Of a DNA stretch of 64,000 nucleotides, positions 35,014 to 42,604 are shown in pieces. Source of the DNA: Leisingera methylohalidivorans DSM 14336 (lineage in GTDB: Bacteria; Pseudomonadota; Alphaproteobacteria; Rhodobacterales; Rhodobacteraceae). Both the position numbers and the translations under genes were made by a program. The stretch lies in NCBI RefSeq assembly GCF_000511355.1, contig NC_023135.1, positions 627,462 to 691,461 on the forward strand. The letters are read 5' to 3'. Under the pieces are notes generated by a model. It was given only the letters and a program-made list of their open reading frames with translations, did not search any database and was not told the DNA's origin. Each line of letters opens with the position of its first letter. Positions within the stretch are counted from its first letter, which is position 1.

Positions 35014-35724
35014 TCAGCTCTGCCGGGCCTGTTCGAAGAAGCGGGCGAGGCATTCGGCAAAGGTTTTCTGGTCGGCGCGTCCGGCAAGGCTGTTCAGCGC
35101 ACGGGCGTAGACTTTGGAACCAAGGGTTTCGCGCAGCTCTTCGGTCAGGGCAGTGATGAAATCGTGGCTCATCTCCGGGTGGTGCTGGGTGGTGAAGATA
35201 TGGCGCCCAAGGGTGAAGCCGCTATTGATTCCGCAAGAGGTGCTGAAGGGGGCGGCCCCCTCGGGCAGGGTGGCGACGCATTCACAGTGCGCGCCGTAGA
35301 GATTTACCTCATCCGGCAGGCCGCCGGCCCAGCCGGGGCGGTTCACCAGCTGGTTGCGGGTCAGCCCGTGCACCCAGCCGTCCGGGTTGTGATCGAGCGT
35401 GCCGCCAAGCGCCAGCGCGATGGCCTGATGGCCGAAACAGGCGCCGAACAGCGGAAAGCGGCGGGTGCGGGCCGTGCGGATCAGCTCCAGCAGCTGCGTG
35501 ACCCAGGGCGCGCCGGAGCGGACCGAGGCCGGGCTGCCGGTGATCATTGCGCCGTCAAAGGCAAACAGGTCCTGCGGGAACGCGCCGTCCTTCACGGAAA
35601 ACACAGAGGTGCGCCAATCCGGCCGCGCCATCTGTATGAGGCCGGTGAATTTCTCTCCGTCCTTCGGGCGGGCCCGGGCAAACTCGCTTTCGTCGGTGTT
35701 GGTCATCAGGATGGCCAGATGCAT
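35014..35724 (-). CDS. type 1 glutamine amidotransferase
   Basis: A class I GATase of 236 residues related to GMP synthase glutaminase and YfeJ-like proteins, with oxyanion segment ITGSPASV, catalytic C96 (GACFGHQ), and H182-x-E184 (HHPEM). In PuuD-type pathways GATase-fold proteins hydrolyse gamma-glutamyl amides, and this one lies between a GntR gene and a P450-glutamine synthetase pair, so gamma-glutamyl amide hydrolysis is a reasonable inference. It is not a close PuuD. The ATG at 35724 is preferred over 35778, which precedes a Lys/Asn-rich AT-rich leader. Confidence 0.75.
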   Translation of the reverse strand: MHLAILMTNTDESEFARARPKDGEKFTGLIQMARPDWRTSVFSVKDGAFPQDLFAFDGAMITGSPASVRSGAPWVTQLLELIRTARTRRFPLFGACFGHQAIALALGGTLDHNPDGWVHGLTRNQLVNRPGWAGGLPDEVNLYGAHCECVATLPEGAAPFSTSCGINSGFTLGRHIFTTQHHPEMSHDFITALTEELRETLGSKVYARALNSLAGRADQKTFAECLARFFEQARQS

Positions 35725-35805
35725 CAGGATACTCGCAAGGTTTTCATTTACATATTTATAGTGTTTATTAATATACATTGAGCAAGCAAGTCAGGGAAGC
35801 CCGCA
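35725..35805. promoter_or_regulatory. AT-rich divergent promoter region (GATase / P450)
   Basis: This short intergenic piece is strikingly AT-rich for the genome (TATTTATAGTGTTTATTAAT, ATATACATTG), as expected for a divergent promoter with -10-like TATTTA/TATAAA hexamers on both strands. It probably drives the glutamine amidotransferase and the P450 genes in opposite directions, and would be a natural GntR target. Confidence 0.45.
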
Positions 35806-37065
35806 ATGACAGTCTGGACCCCCGCGGATGACGGCCATGCGGATCTGAGCAGCCATGATGCCTTTGTCCATGGCCCGCCGCACAACACCTTTGCCCGGCT
35901 GCGCCGCGAGGATCCGCTGCATTGGACCGAATATGCAGGCGGTGAAAACTTCTGGTCGGTCACCCGCTATGAAGACATCACGGTGATGAACAAAAATACC
36001 GAGGTGTTTTCTTCGGCCCGGGGGATCCGGATGGAGGATCAGTCTTACGAGGAATACCTGGCGCGGCGGACCTTTCAGGAAACCGACCCGCCGGAACATT
36101 CCAAGGTGCGGATGAAGCTGCTGAAAGCGTTCTCAAAAACCACAATGGCGCAGTATGAGCAGGATATCCGGGATTTGTGCGCGGATATTCTGGATCAGGC
36201 GCTGGCCAAGGGGGAGTTTGACGCCACCAGGGAGATCGCCCGGCAGCTGCCGATGCGGATGCTGGGCCGGGTGGTGGGCCTGCCGGAGGCGGACCTGCCT
36301 TGGCTGGTGGAGAAGGGCGATGCGCTGATTGCCAATACCGACCCGGATTTCACCTCCCATGTGCTGGACAGGATGCAGACGGATGAGTTCCGGATGATGC
36401 CGTTCAATTCGCCTGCCGGTGCGGAGCTTTATGTCTATGCCAAAGAACTGATGGAGGCGAAGGCGAAGACGGGCGACACTGCGGGGGTGCTGAACCTGAT
36501 CCTGGCGCCAGCCAAGGATGGGTCTGTCATCACCGAGACCGAGTTCCGCAACTTCTTCTGCCTGCTGGTGGCGGCGGGCAATGACACCACGCGTTATTCG
36601 ATTGCGGCGGGCATTCAGGCGATGTGCCGCCAGCCGGAACTGCTGGCGCAGATGCAGGCGGGCGGCGCGGTCTGGGACACCGCCGCGGATGAGATCATCC
36701 GCTGGGCGACGCCTGCGCTCTATTTCCGCCGCACTGCGACGCGGGATGTGGAGATGCATGGCAAGACCATCGGGGCAGGCGACAAGGTGCTGTACTGGTT
36801 TGCCTCGGCCAACAGGGATGACGGGTATTTTGAAGATCCATTTCACGTGAATCTGCACCGCAGCCCGAACCGGCATCTGTCGTTCGGCCAGTTCGGCCCG
36901 CATGTCTGCCTGGGCATGTGGCTGGCGCGGCTGGAGGTGACGGTGCTGTTTCAGGAACTGGCTAAGCGCATCCGGCATATCGAATCCGCCGGGCCGCACA
37001 AGTTTCTGCGGTCGAATTTCGTGGGCGGCATCAAGGCGCTGCCGGTGCGGGTGGAAGCCGCGTGA
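35806..37065 (+). CDS. cytochrome P450
   Basis: A soluble bacterial P450 of 419 residues. It has the I-helix LLVAAGNDTTR (oxygen activation), the ExxR pair in DEIIRWATPALYFRR, and a heme loop FGQFGPHVCLG with proximal ligand C368. That loop has one residue more than the consensus FxxGx(R/H)xCxG between Phe and Cys, which is unusual. The N-terminus has no membrane anchor. Substrate unknown; neighbours (glutamine synthetase-like ligase, amidotransferase, aminotransferase) suggest an amine-derived substrate. No dedicated ferredoxin or reductase gene is in the window. Confidence 0.87.
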   Translation: MTVWTPADDGHADLSSHDAFVHGPPHNTFARLRREDPLHWTEYAGGENFWSVTRYEDITVMNKNTEVFSSARGIRMEDQSYEEYLARRTFQETDPPEHSKVRMKLLKAFSKTTMAQYEQDIRDLCADILDQALAKGEFDATREIARQLPMRMLGRVVGLPEADLPWLVEKGDALIANTDPDFTSHVLDRMQTDEFRMMPFNSPAGAELYVYAKELMEAKAKTGDTAGVLNLILAPAKDGSVITETEFRNFFCLLVAAGNDTTRYSIAAGIQAMCRQPELLAQMQAGGAVWDTAADEIIRWATPALYFRRTATRDVEMHGKTIGAGDKVLYWFASANRDDGYFEDPFHVNLHRSPNRHLSFGQFGPHVCLGMWLARLEVTVLFQELAKRIRHIESAGPHKFLRSNFVGGIKALPVRVEAA

Positions 37066-37174
37066 AACCCAGACCCTTCCTAGGGAAAGATTCTGCAAAA
37101 ACCGCAATATATGTTATGAAACAAGGCACGGGAAACGATGCCGAAGACAGTCCAACAGGGAAGGACCTTGTGTC

Positions 37175-38464
37175 ATGAAGACCCGCCTGCGCGCGATGTT
37201 TTGCGATCACCTCAGCATCATGCGGGGGAAGTACCTGCCCAATTCTAAGATCGGCGATGACTCGACCCGGTTCTGCCGCTCGGTCTTTGGCACCCACTAC
37301 GACAGGGACCTGCTGGATGCGCCGGGTGCGATGGTCAAGCAGGGCCTGCCGGATATGGAGCTGAAGTGGCTGCATGACGATATCCGCGACAGCTGGCATG
37401 CTTCGACCAAGGTGGTGCTGGGGGATTTGTATGACGATGCAGGCCAGCCGCTGGCGCTGTGCCCGCGCGGCACGCTGAAGCGGGCGGTGGCGGACTGGCG
37501 GAAACACGGGCTGACGCCGAAAGTCGGGATTGAACTGGAGGCCTTTGCGCTGCAGGCGGATGATCGCGGGCGGCTGATGCCCTATGACGCGCCGGGCGGG
37601 GTGGTTTACGGCACCGGGCCCTTTGCCGATCCGTTGCGCTTCAATGACCGGATCTGGGCGATGGCGGATGACATGGGGTTTTCGCTCGACATGATCACGG
37701 CGGAATTCGACAGCCCGCAGTTTGAATACACGCTGACCTTTGACGACGCGGTCAAGGCGGTGGATGACATCGTGCTGTTCCGCCTGATGGCGCGCGAGGT
37801 GGCGCTGGAATACGGCATTGTCCTGACCTTCATGCCGAAACCGGTGGCCGAGGCAGGCGGTTCCGGCATGCATATCAACTTCTCCTTTGCGGATGAGGCG
37901 GGCGGCAATGCGCTGTCCGCGGGGCCGCGGGGCGGGCCGGAGCATATGAACGATCTGGCGCGCGGCTGCCTGGCGGGCTTGCTGCATCACCACAAGGGGC
38001 TGGCGGGGCTGATTGCACCCACCGCCAACAGTTACCTGCGGCTGCAGCCGGGGTCGCTGTCGGGGTATTGGCAGAACTGGGGCGGCGATCATCGCAATGT
38101 GACCACGCGGATCAGTTCCGAGGGCGGCGCCAAGGCGCGGCTGGAGCACCGGATGGCGGATGCGTCGGCCAATCCCTACACGGCAGTGGCGGCGGTGCTG
38201 CAGGCGGCGCGGCTGGGGGTGGAGAACGGCCACCAGCTGCCGCCGATGGAAACCGGTGATGGCTTTGACCGGACTGACGCAGGCGAGGGCACGGCGGTGG
38301 ATCTGAAGGGCGCGGTTGGCGATCTGGAGCGGGATACTGTGCTGGCAGAGGCCGTTGGGCCGGAGCTGGTTGCCAGCCACGTCTTCATGAAGCGCAAGGA
38401 AGTGCGCAAGACCCGGGATCTGGAAGGCGACGGGATGCGCGATTTCTACGTGAATTTTATCTGA
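37175..38464 (+). CDS. glutamine synthetase-like amide ligase (locus 1)
   Basis: GS-fold ligase of 429 residues. It keeps the ATP-grasp-like motifs of type GlnA: GIELEAFAL, AEFDSPQFEYT, GGSGMHINFSF (catalytic H), PTANSYLRLQPGSLSGYW and RLEHRMADASANPY. These proteins join glutamate to amines (as PuuA, GmaS or IpuC do) rather than to ammonia. The N-terminus is short and carries no beta-grasp region of normal length. It follows the P450 by 109 nt on the same strand, and the pair may work on the same substrate. Alternatives include a regular glutamine synthetase paralogue. Confidence 0.78.
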   Translation: MKTRLRAMFCDHLSIMRGKYLPNSKIGDDSTRFCRSVFGTHYDRDLLDAPGAMVKQGLPDMELKWLHDDIRDSWHASTKVVLGDLYDDAGQPLALCPRGTLKRAVADWRKHGLTPKVGIELEAFALQADDRGRLMPYDAPGGVVYGTGPFADPLRFNDRIWAMADDMGFSLDMITAEFDSPQFEYTLTFDDAVKAVDDIVLFRLMAREVALEYGIVLTFMPKPVAEAGGSGMHINFSFADEAGGNALSAGPRGGPEHMNDLARGCLAGLLHHHKGLAGLIAPTANSYLRLQPGSLSGYWQNWGGDHRNVTTRISSEGGAKARLEHRMADASANPYTAVAAVLQAARLGVENGHQLPPMETGDGFDRTDAGEGTAVDLKGAVGDLERDTVLAEAVGPELVASHVFMKRKEVRKTRDLEGDGMRDFYVNFI

Positions 38465-38489
38465 GTATCCGCAGGCGGTTCCCGGCAAG

Positions 38490-38526
38490 GGGATTGGCAA
38501 CGGGATTGGCAACGGGGATTGGCAAC
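38490..38526 (+). repeat. 12-bp tandem repeat, three units
   Basis: GGGATTGGCAAC occurs three times in a row (38490-38501, 38502-38513, 38514-38526, the last with one extra G). It lies just past the glutamine synthetase-like gene. Confidence 0.85.
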
Positions 38527-38628
38527 GGGCGCAGATGCGGCAGCGGCGCCCGTTGCCGTATGCCGCAACCGCGCCGCGCCAGCGGCGCCGACGAAGGCGC
38601 GGGCCCGAAGCATTTGCTTCGGGCCCGC
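38521..38628 (+). repeat. two strong hairpins between the GS-like and aminotransferase genes
   Basis: A 12-bp stem (38521-38532 with 38546-38557) begins inside the last tandem repeat unit. A second perfect 14-bp stem GCGGGCCCGAAGCA (38599-38612 with 38615-38628) follows. They separate two convergent genes and probably end both transcripts, though neither is followed by a T-run. Confidence 0.6.
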
Positions 38629-38689
38629 CATGGCACCTCGCGGCGCCCGGACCTTGCGGCCCGGGCGCGGGCGGCGTCTGGTGCGGGTG

Positions 38690-40045
38690 TCAGCCCGCCG
38701 CTGCCAGGCCTGCGTCCAGGGCGGAAAGGATGGTCGCGGCTTCGGCCTCGCTCAGCACCAGCGGCGGTGACAGGATGATATTGGGGCCGGAGACCCGCAC
38801 CATCGCGCCGGCCTTATAGGCCGCTTCCTGCAGCCTGCCGGTGGACGCCTTGTCCGCCGCTGCCTTGGTGGTGCGGTCGGACACCAGTTCCACTGCGCTC
38901 ATCAGGCCGTGGCCGCCGCGGACATCGCCGATCAGCTCGTATTTCTGCTGCAGCGCCAGCAGACCCTCATGGATCTGGGTGCCGCGGGCGGCGGCATTTT
39001 CGGGCACGTTCAGGCGCAGGGTCTCTTCCAGGCAAGCCAGGGCGGCAGCCGCCCCGACCGGATGGCCGGAGTAGGTGTAGCCATGGCCGATGGCGGCCTT
39101 GCCGGTGGTATCCTTCTCGAAGACTTCGGTCATGCGATCCGCGATCATCACCGCGCCGAAGGGGAAGTAGCCGTTGGTGATCGCTTTCGCGGTGCACATC
39201 ATGTCCGGCTGCACGCCCCAGTGGCGCGAACCGGTCCAGGAGCCGGTGCGCCCGAAGGCGGTGATCACCTCATCGGCGATCAGCAGGATGCCATGTTTCG
39301 TGCAGATCTCGCGCACGCCGGGCATGAAGCTGGAATGCGGCGGGATCACCCCGCCGGCGCCGAGGACCGGCTCCATAATGAAGGCGGCGATGGTGCCTGC
39401 GCCCTGGAAGGCAATTTCATCTTCCAGTGCCTGCAGGCAGAACTGGGCGAGGCGTGCGGGGTCTGTCTCGTTGAACGGGTTGCGGTAGGCATAGGGCGCC
39501 GGGATGTGATGGCAGCCGGGCAGCAGCGGTTCGTACTGGGTGCGGAAATTGGCATTGCCGTTGACTGAGGCGCCGCCCATGTGGGTGCCGTGATAGCCCT
39601 TTTTCAGGCTCAGGAATTTGGTGCGGCCGGCCTCGCCGCGGATCTTGTGGTACTGGCGGGCCAGCCGCAGGGCGGTTTCCACCGAATCCGAGCCGCCGGA
39701 GGTGAAAAACGCGCGGGTGAGCCCGTCGGGTGCAAAGAATTTGCGCAGCTCCTCGGCCAGCTGGATCACCTGGTCGTTGGTGGTGCCGCGGAAGGTGGAG
39801 TAGTAGGGCAGCACATCCAGCTGCGCGGCAATCGCGTCCTTTACCGGCTGGCAGGAAAAGCCGAGGTTCACGTTCCACAGACCGCCGACCGCATCCACTA
39901 CCTCATGCCCGTCGACATCTGTGATCTTCACCCCCTGGGCCGAGGTGATGATGGCGGGCGGGTTGGCGAGGCTGTCGCCGGGATGCGCCATCGGGTGCCA
40001 GAGCGACTTGGCGTTGTGTTCTTTCAGGAAGTTGGAGTCTTTCAT
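38690..40045 (-). CDS. class III aminotransferase
   Basis: PLP-dependent aminotransferase, 451 residues, of the omega-amino acid:pyruvate / aspartate aminotransferase family. It has TSGGSDSVETALRLAR, the YHGTHMGGASVNG segment, LIADEVITAFGRTG and the PLP lysine K287 in TAKAITNGYFPFGAV. Length and the WHPMAHP start fit beta-alanine or taurine:pyruvate transaminase-like proteins. Which substrate it uses is unclear; in this setting it could deaminate an omega-amino acid. It is opposite in strand to the GS-like gene, and the IclR gene starts upstream of it on the same strand with 48 nt between. Confidence 0.85.
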   Translation of the reverse strand: MKDSNFLKEHNAKSLWHPMAHPGDSLANPPAIITSAQGVKITDVDGHEVVDAVGGLWNVNLGFSCQPVKDAIAAQLDVLPYYSTFRGTTNDQVIQLAEELRKFFAPDGLTRAFFTSGGSDSVETALRLARQYHKIRGEAGRTKFLSLKKGYHGTHMGGASVNGNANFRTQYEPLLPGCHHIPAPYAYRNPFNETDPARLAQFCLQALEDEIAFQGAGTIAAFIMEPVLGAGGVIPPHSSFMPGVREICTKHGILLIADEVITAFGRTGSWTGSRHWGVQPDMMCTAKAITNGYFPFGAVMIADRMTEVFEKDTTGKAAIGHGYTYSGHPVGAAAALACLEETLRLNVPENAAARGTQIHEGLLALQQKYELIGDVRGGHGLMSAVELVSDRTTKAAADKASTGRLQEAAYKAGAMVRVSGPNIILSPPLVLSEAEAATILSALDAGLAAAG

Positions 40046-40093
40046 GAGGTCAGCTCCTGGATGCGGCCCCGGGCGGGACCTGAGATGGGGAAG

Positions 40094-40885
40094 TCAGGCG
40101 GCGCTGTCCTGCGGATAGTCCGCAGGCGCCGAGCCGCCGATGCGATGGGTGAGGGTGGCGCCCGCGCGGCGCAGGGCCGCGGGGATCCCTTGTGTTTGTT
40201 CCGGGGTCATGCGGGAAACCGGCGCGGCCACGGCGAGCGCCCCGATCACCTGGCGGTCGGGGCCGAAGACCGGCACTGCGTGGGAATGCACATCCGCCTC
40301 GAAGCCGCCGATGGATTGCGCCATGCCGGCGCGGCGGACATCTGCCAGCTGGGCGCGGATTTCCTGCGGGTCGGTAAGCGTTGCAGGTGTGTGGGCCTGC
40401 AATGGCTGCGCCAGCGCCGCGTCAACAAAGCCGGGGTCGGCATAGGCCAGCACCGCCATGCCGGAACTGGTGCCGTGAAAGGTCAGAACCTCGGCGTCCT
40501 CCATCATCACCTTGGTGGCATGGCGCGGCGAATAGGCGTGCGACAGGGAGTTCAGCTGGCTGCCTTGCAGGAGCGAGAGGTGGGTTGTTTCACCGGTCTC
40601 GTCGCTCAGATCGCGCAGCACCCGGCGGGAAACGGAGAGAATCGGAACCGCCGCCTCGCGCAGGGCGGCCAGACGCAGAACCTGCGGTCCGAGCCTGTAC
40701 ATGCGATCGCCGTCTGTCTGTTCGACAAAGCCTGAGTCCTGCAGCTCGCTCATCATCCGGTAGACCGTGGCCTTGTTCATGCCGGACAGGCGGGTGAGGT
40801 CGCTGAGCCCGATCCCGGTCCGGCCGTGGTTGAAATATGTCAGTAATGACAAGGCTTTGGATACCGTTCCCATGCGCCTGTCCAT
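40094..40885 (-). CDS. IclR family transcriptional regulator
   Basis: A 263-residue IclR protein: N-terminal winged helix-turn-helix (GTVSKALSLLTYFNHGRTGIGLSDLTRLSGMNKATVYRMMSEL) and a C-terminal effector domain (RHATKVMMEDAEVLTFHGTSSGMAVLAY...). The start at 40885 or the ATG at 40873 are both possible; GGGAG lies either too near or too far. It lies between the aminotransferase (same strand) and a divergent TTT transporter, and probably controls one or both. Confidence 0.83.
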   Translation of the reverse strand: MDRRMGTVSKALSLLTYFNHGRTGIGLSDLTRLSGMNKATVYRMMSELQDSGFVEQTDGDRMYRLGPQVLRLAALREAAVPILSVSRRVLRDLSDETGETTHLSLLQGSQLNSLSHAYSPRHATKVMMEDAEVLTFHGTSSGMAVLAYADPGFVDAALAQPLQAHTPATLTDPQEIRAQLADVRRAGMAQSIGGFEADVHSHAVPVFGPDRQVIGALAVAAPVSRMTPEQTQGIPAALRRAGATLTHRIGGSAPADYPQDSAA

Positions 40886-40948
40886 TCTCCCTGTTTGATC
40901 TTGGCAGGTGGCGCCTTCGGAAAACGACGCACCTTGGATGCAATTTTC

Positions 40949-41009
40949 TTGACAGATAACGGAGTGGGCTGTCAATCTAAATTCAAACCATGGGTTCGAA
41001 TAATGAACC
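40949..41009. promoter_or_regulatory. operator/promoter region between iclR and the TTT transporter
   Basis: TTGACAG (40949-40955) and CTGTCAA (40969-40975) form a perfect 7-bp inverted repeat with a 13-nt spacer, and the left arm is a good -35 for the plus strand. Nearby GGTTC-N7-GAACC (40993-41009) is another inverted repeat, in ATGGGTTC...GAACCAT context. Both are fair candidates for IclR-type binding. Confidence 0.45.
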
Positions 41010-41046
41010 ATCGGCAAAAGCCGGAATGAAAACTGGGAGGAAAGTC

Positions 41047-41994
41047 ATGAAACTCAAAATCCTCATGAAAGGGGCCGCCGCTGCGGCGGCACTGGGGCTG
41101 AGCGCGGTTGCGGCGCAGGCCGACTATCCGGAAAAGCCGGTGAATTTCATCGTGCCGTGGCCGCCGGGTGATCTGGAGGACGTGCTGACGCGGATGATCG
41201 CCGAGGATTTCCAGAACGAATACGGTGTTGCGGCAGCTGTCGTGAACAAGCCGGGCGGCGGCGGCGGGCCGTTCCCCGGCGCCATTGAAGTCGCCAACGC
41301 GCCGAGCGATGGCTACACCGTCGGCTCTTTTGTGATCGGCGTGCCGGTGATGGGCCACCAGATCGACATCCCGCCGCTGACGCCTGAGAAATTCGACCCT
41401 CTGGGGATCTTCCTGACCTATCCCTTTGTAATCGCGACCTCGGGTGATGCGCCCTACAGCTCGATGGAAGAGCTGGCGGCCTATGCCAAGGAAAACGACG
41501 TGGCGCTGGGCCATTTCGGCGATGTGCTGACCCCGACCCAGGTGACCAAGGCCTATGCCAAGAACGCCGGTTTCGAATGGGGCTCGGACGCGGCCTTTGA
41601 TGCCTTGGATTGCAACACGCTGGCCTCGGGAGATGCGGATGTGATCAACACCACATTGCAGCTGGTGCTGCCTTGTCTTGATGACATCAAGGTGCTGGTC
41701 TCGATCACCGACGAGCGTATCCCGCTGGCGCCCGATGCGCCGACCATCGGCGAGCTGGACAAGAGCCTGGACATCGCCCTGTGGAACGGGCTGTTCGTGA
41801 CCAAGGACACCCCGCAGGATGTGCGCGACAAGATCATCGCCGTGGCCGAAAAGACGGTGATGAGCGAACGCGCGCAGAACGTTGCCAAGGAAACCGGCGC
41901 GCTGGTCTACTGGCAAAACGCCGGGGACAGCGCCGCCCGGGTTGCCAATGATATCGGCACCATGGCCCGTATCAGCGGCCTGCTGTCGGAGTAA
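41047..41994 (+). CDS. TTT transporter substrate-binding protein (TctC family)
   Basis: Periplasmic binding protein of the tripartite tricarboxylate transporter family, 315 residues: signal peptide (about 1-25, ending AAQA), then YPEKPVNFIVPWPPGDLEDVLTR as in TctC, VVNKPGGGGG, and KLSK-like ligand-binding loops. It may bind a carboxylate; the exact ligand is unknown. GGGAGG lies 6 nt before the ATG. A strong hairpin separates it from tctB, probably keeping the level of this protein high relative to the membrane subunits. Confidence 0.86.
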   Translation: MKLKILMKGAAAAAALGLSAVAAQADYPEKPVNFIVPWPPGDLEDVLTRMIAEDFQNEYGVAAAVVNKPGGGGGPFPGAIEVANAPSDGYTVGSFVIGVPVMGHQIDIPPLTPEKFDPLGIFLTYPFVIATSGDAPYSSMEELAAYAKENDVALGHFGDVLTPTQVTKAYAKNAGFEWGSDAAFDALDCNTLASGDADVINTTLQLVLPCLDDIKVLVSITDERIPLAPDAPTIGELDKSLDIALWNGLFVTKDTPQDVRDKIIAVAEKTVMSERAQNVAKETGALVYWQNAGDSAARVANDIGTMARISGLLSE

Positions 41995-42003
41995 TCCCCC
42001 CCG

Positions 42004-42034
42004 CGGCACCGGGGTCTGATTGGACCCGGTGCCG
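42004..42034 (+). terminator. hairpin between tctC- and tctB-like genes
   Basis: A 10-bp perfect stem (CGGCACCGGG 42004-42013 with CCCGGTGCCG 42025-42034) followed by TTT lies 10 nt after the binding-protein stop. It could be a partial terminator or a barrier to RNA decay. Confidence 0.55.
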
Positions 42035-42064
42035 TTTAACTCGCGCGGACAAAGAACGTCACAC

Positions 42065-42595
42065 ATGCCTTCGGAACGTGAACACCGTTTTGCCGGACCG
42101 CGGCGCGGACAGCTGGTTTTTGCCCTCTTCCTGGTGGGCGCGGCGCTGCTGCTGCTGGTTCTGATCACAGAGCAGACCGCCTGGGTCGAGAAGGCCAAGC
42201 TTTTTGCCCAGCCCCGGTTCTGGCCCGCTGTCGCCATTGGCGGCATGGTGCTGCTGGGGGGGCTGCATCTGTACAGGCTGCCGTGGCGGCGGGTCAGCCG
42301 TTACGACCTGCAGGAAGTCAGGCGCTGGGCGCAGGTTTTCGAATTTGCCGGCTGGTTCATGGGTTATGTCCTCTTGGTGCCGATCATTGGCTATCTGCCC
42401 GTGACACTGGCCTTCATGCCGCTGCTCAGCTGGCGGATGGGCTACCGCAGCCGCTTCATGCTGGGCATCAGCCTAGCCTTCGCGGTGGCAGTGGTGGTGC
42501 TGTTCAAAGCCGTCCTGTCGGTCAAGATCCCGGGCGCGATGCTGTACGAGTATCTGCCGGGGCCGCTGCGCAGTTTCTTCATTCTTTATCTCTGA
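42065..42595 (+). CDS. TTT transporter small membrane subunit (TctB family)
   Basis: A 176-residue membrane protein with about four transmembrane helices (near 15-33, 50-65, 88-110, 115-140), the size and layout of TctB. The start at 42065 has only a weak ribosome binding site. It runs directly into the TctA-like gene (9 nt to the ATG I chose). Confidence 0.82.
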   Translation: MPSEREHRFAGPRRGQLVFALFLVGAALLLLVLITEQTAWVEKAKLFAQPRFWPAVAIGGMVLLGGLHLYRLPWRRVSRYDLQEVRRWAQVFEFAGWFMGYVLLVPIIGYLPVTLAFMPLLSWRMGYRSRFMLGISLAFAVAVVVLFKAVLSVKIPGAMLYEYLPGPLRSFFILYL

Positions 42596-42604
42596 GTGCC
42601 CGCC

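Noticed and set aside
35014..35724. Calling the amidotransferase PuuD
   Set aside because: The catalytic residues fit class I GATases, but the surrounding sequence looks like GMP synthase glutaminase/YfeJ and not the PuuD (C26) layout, so only a general name is given.
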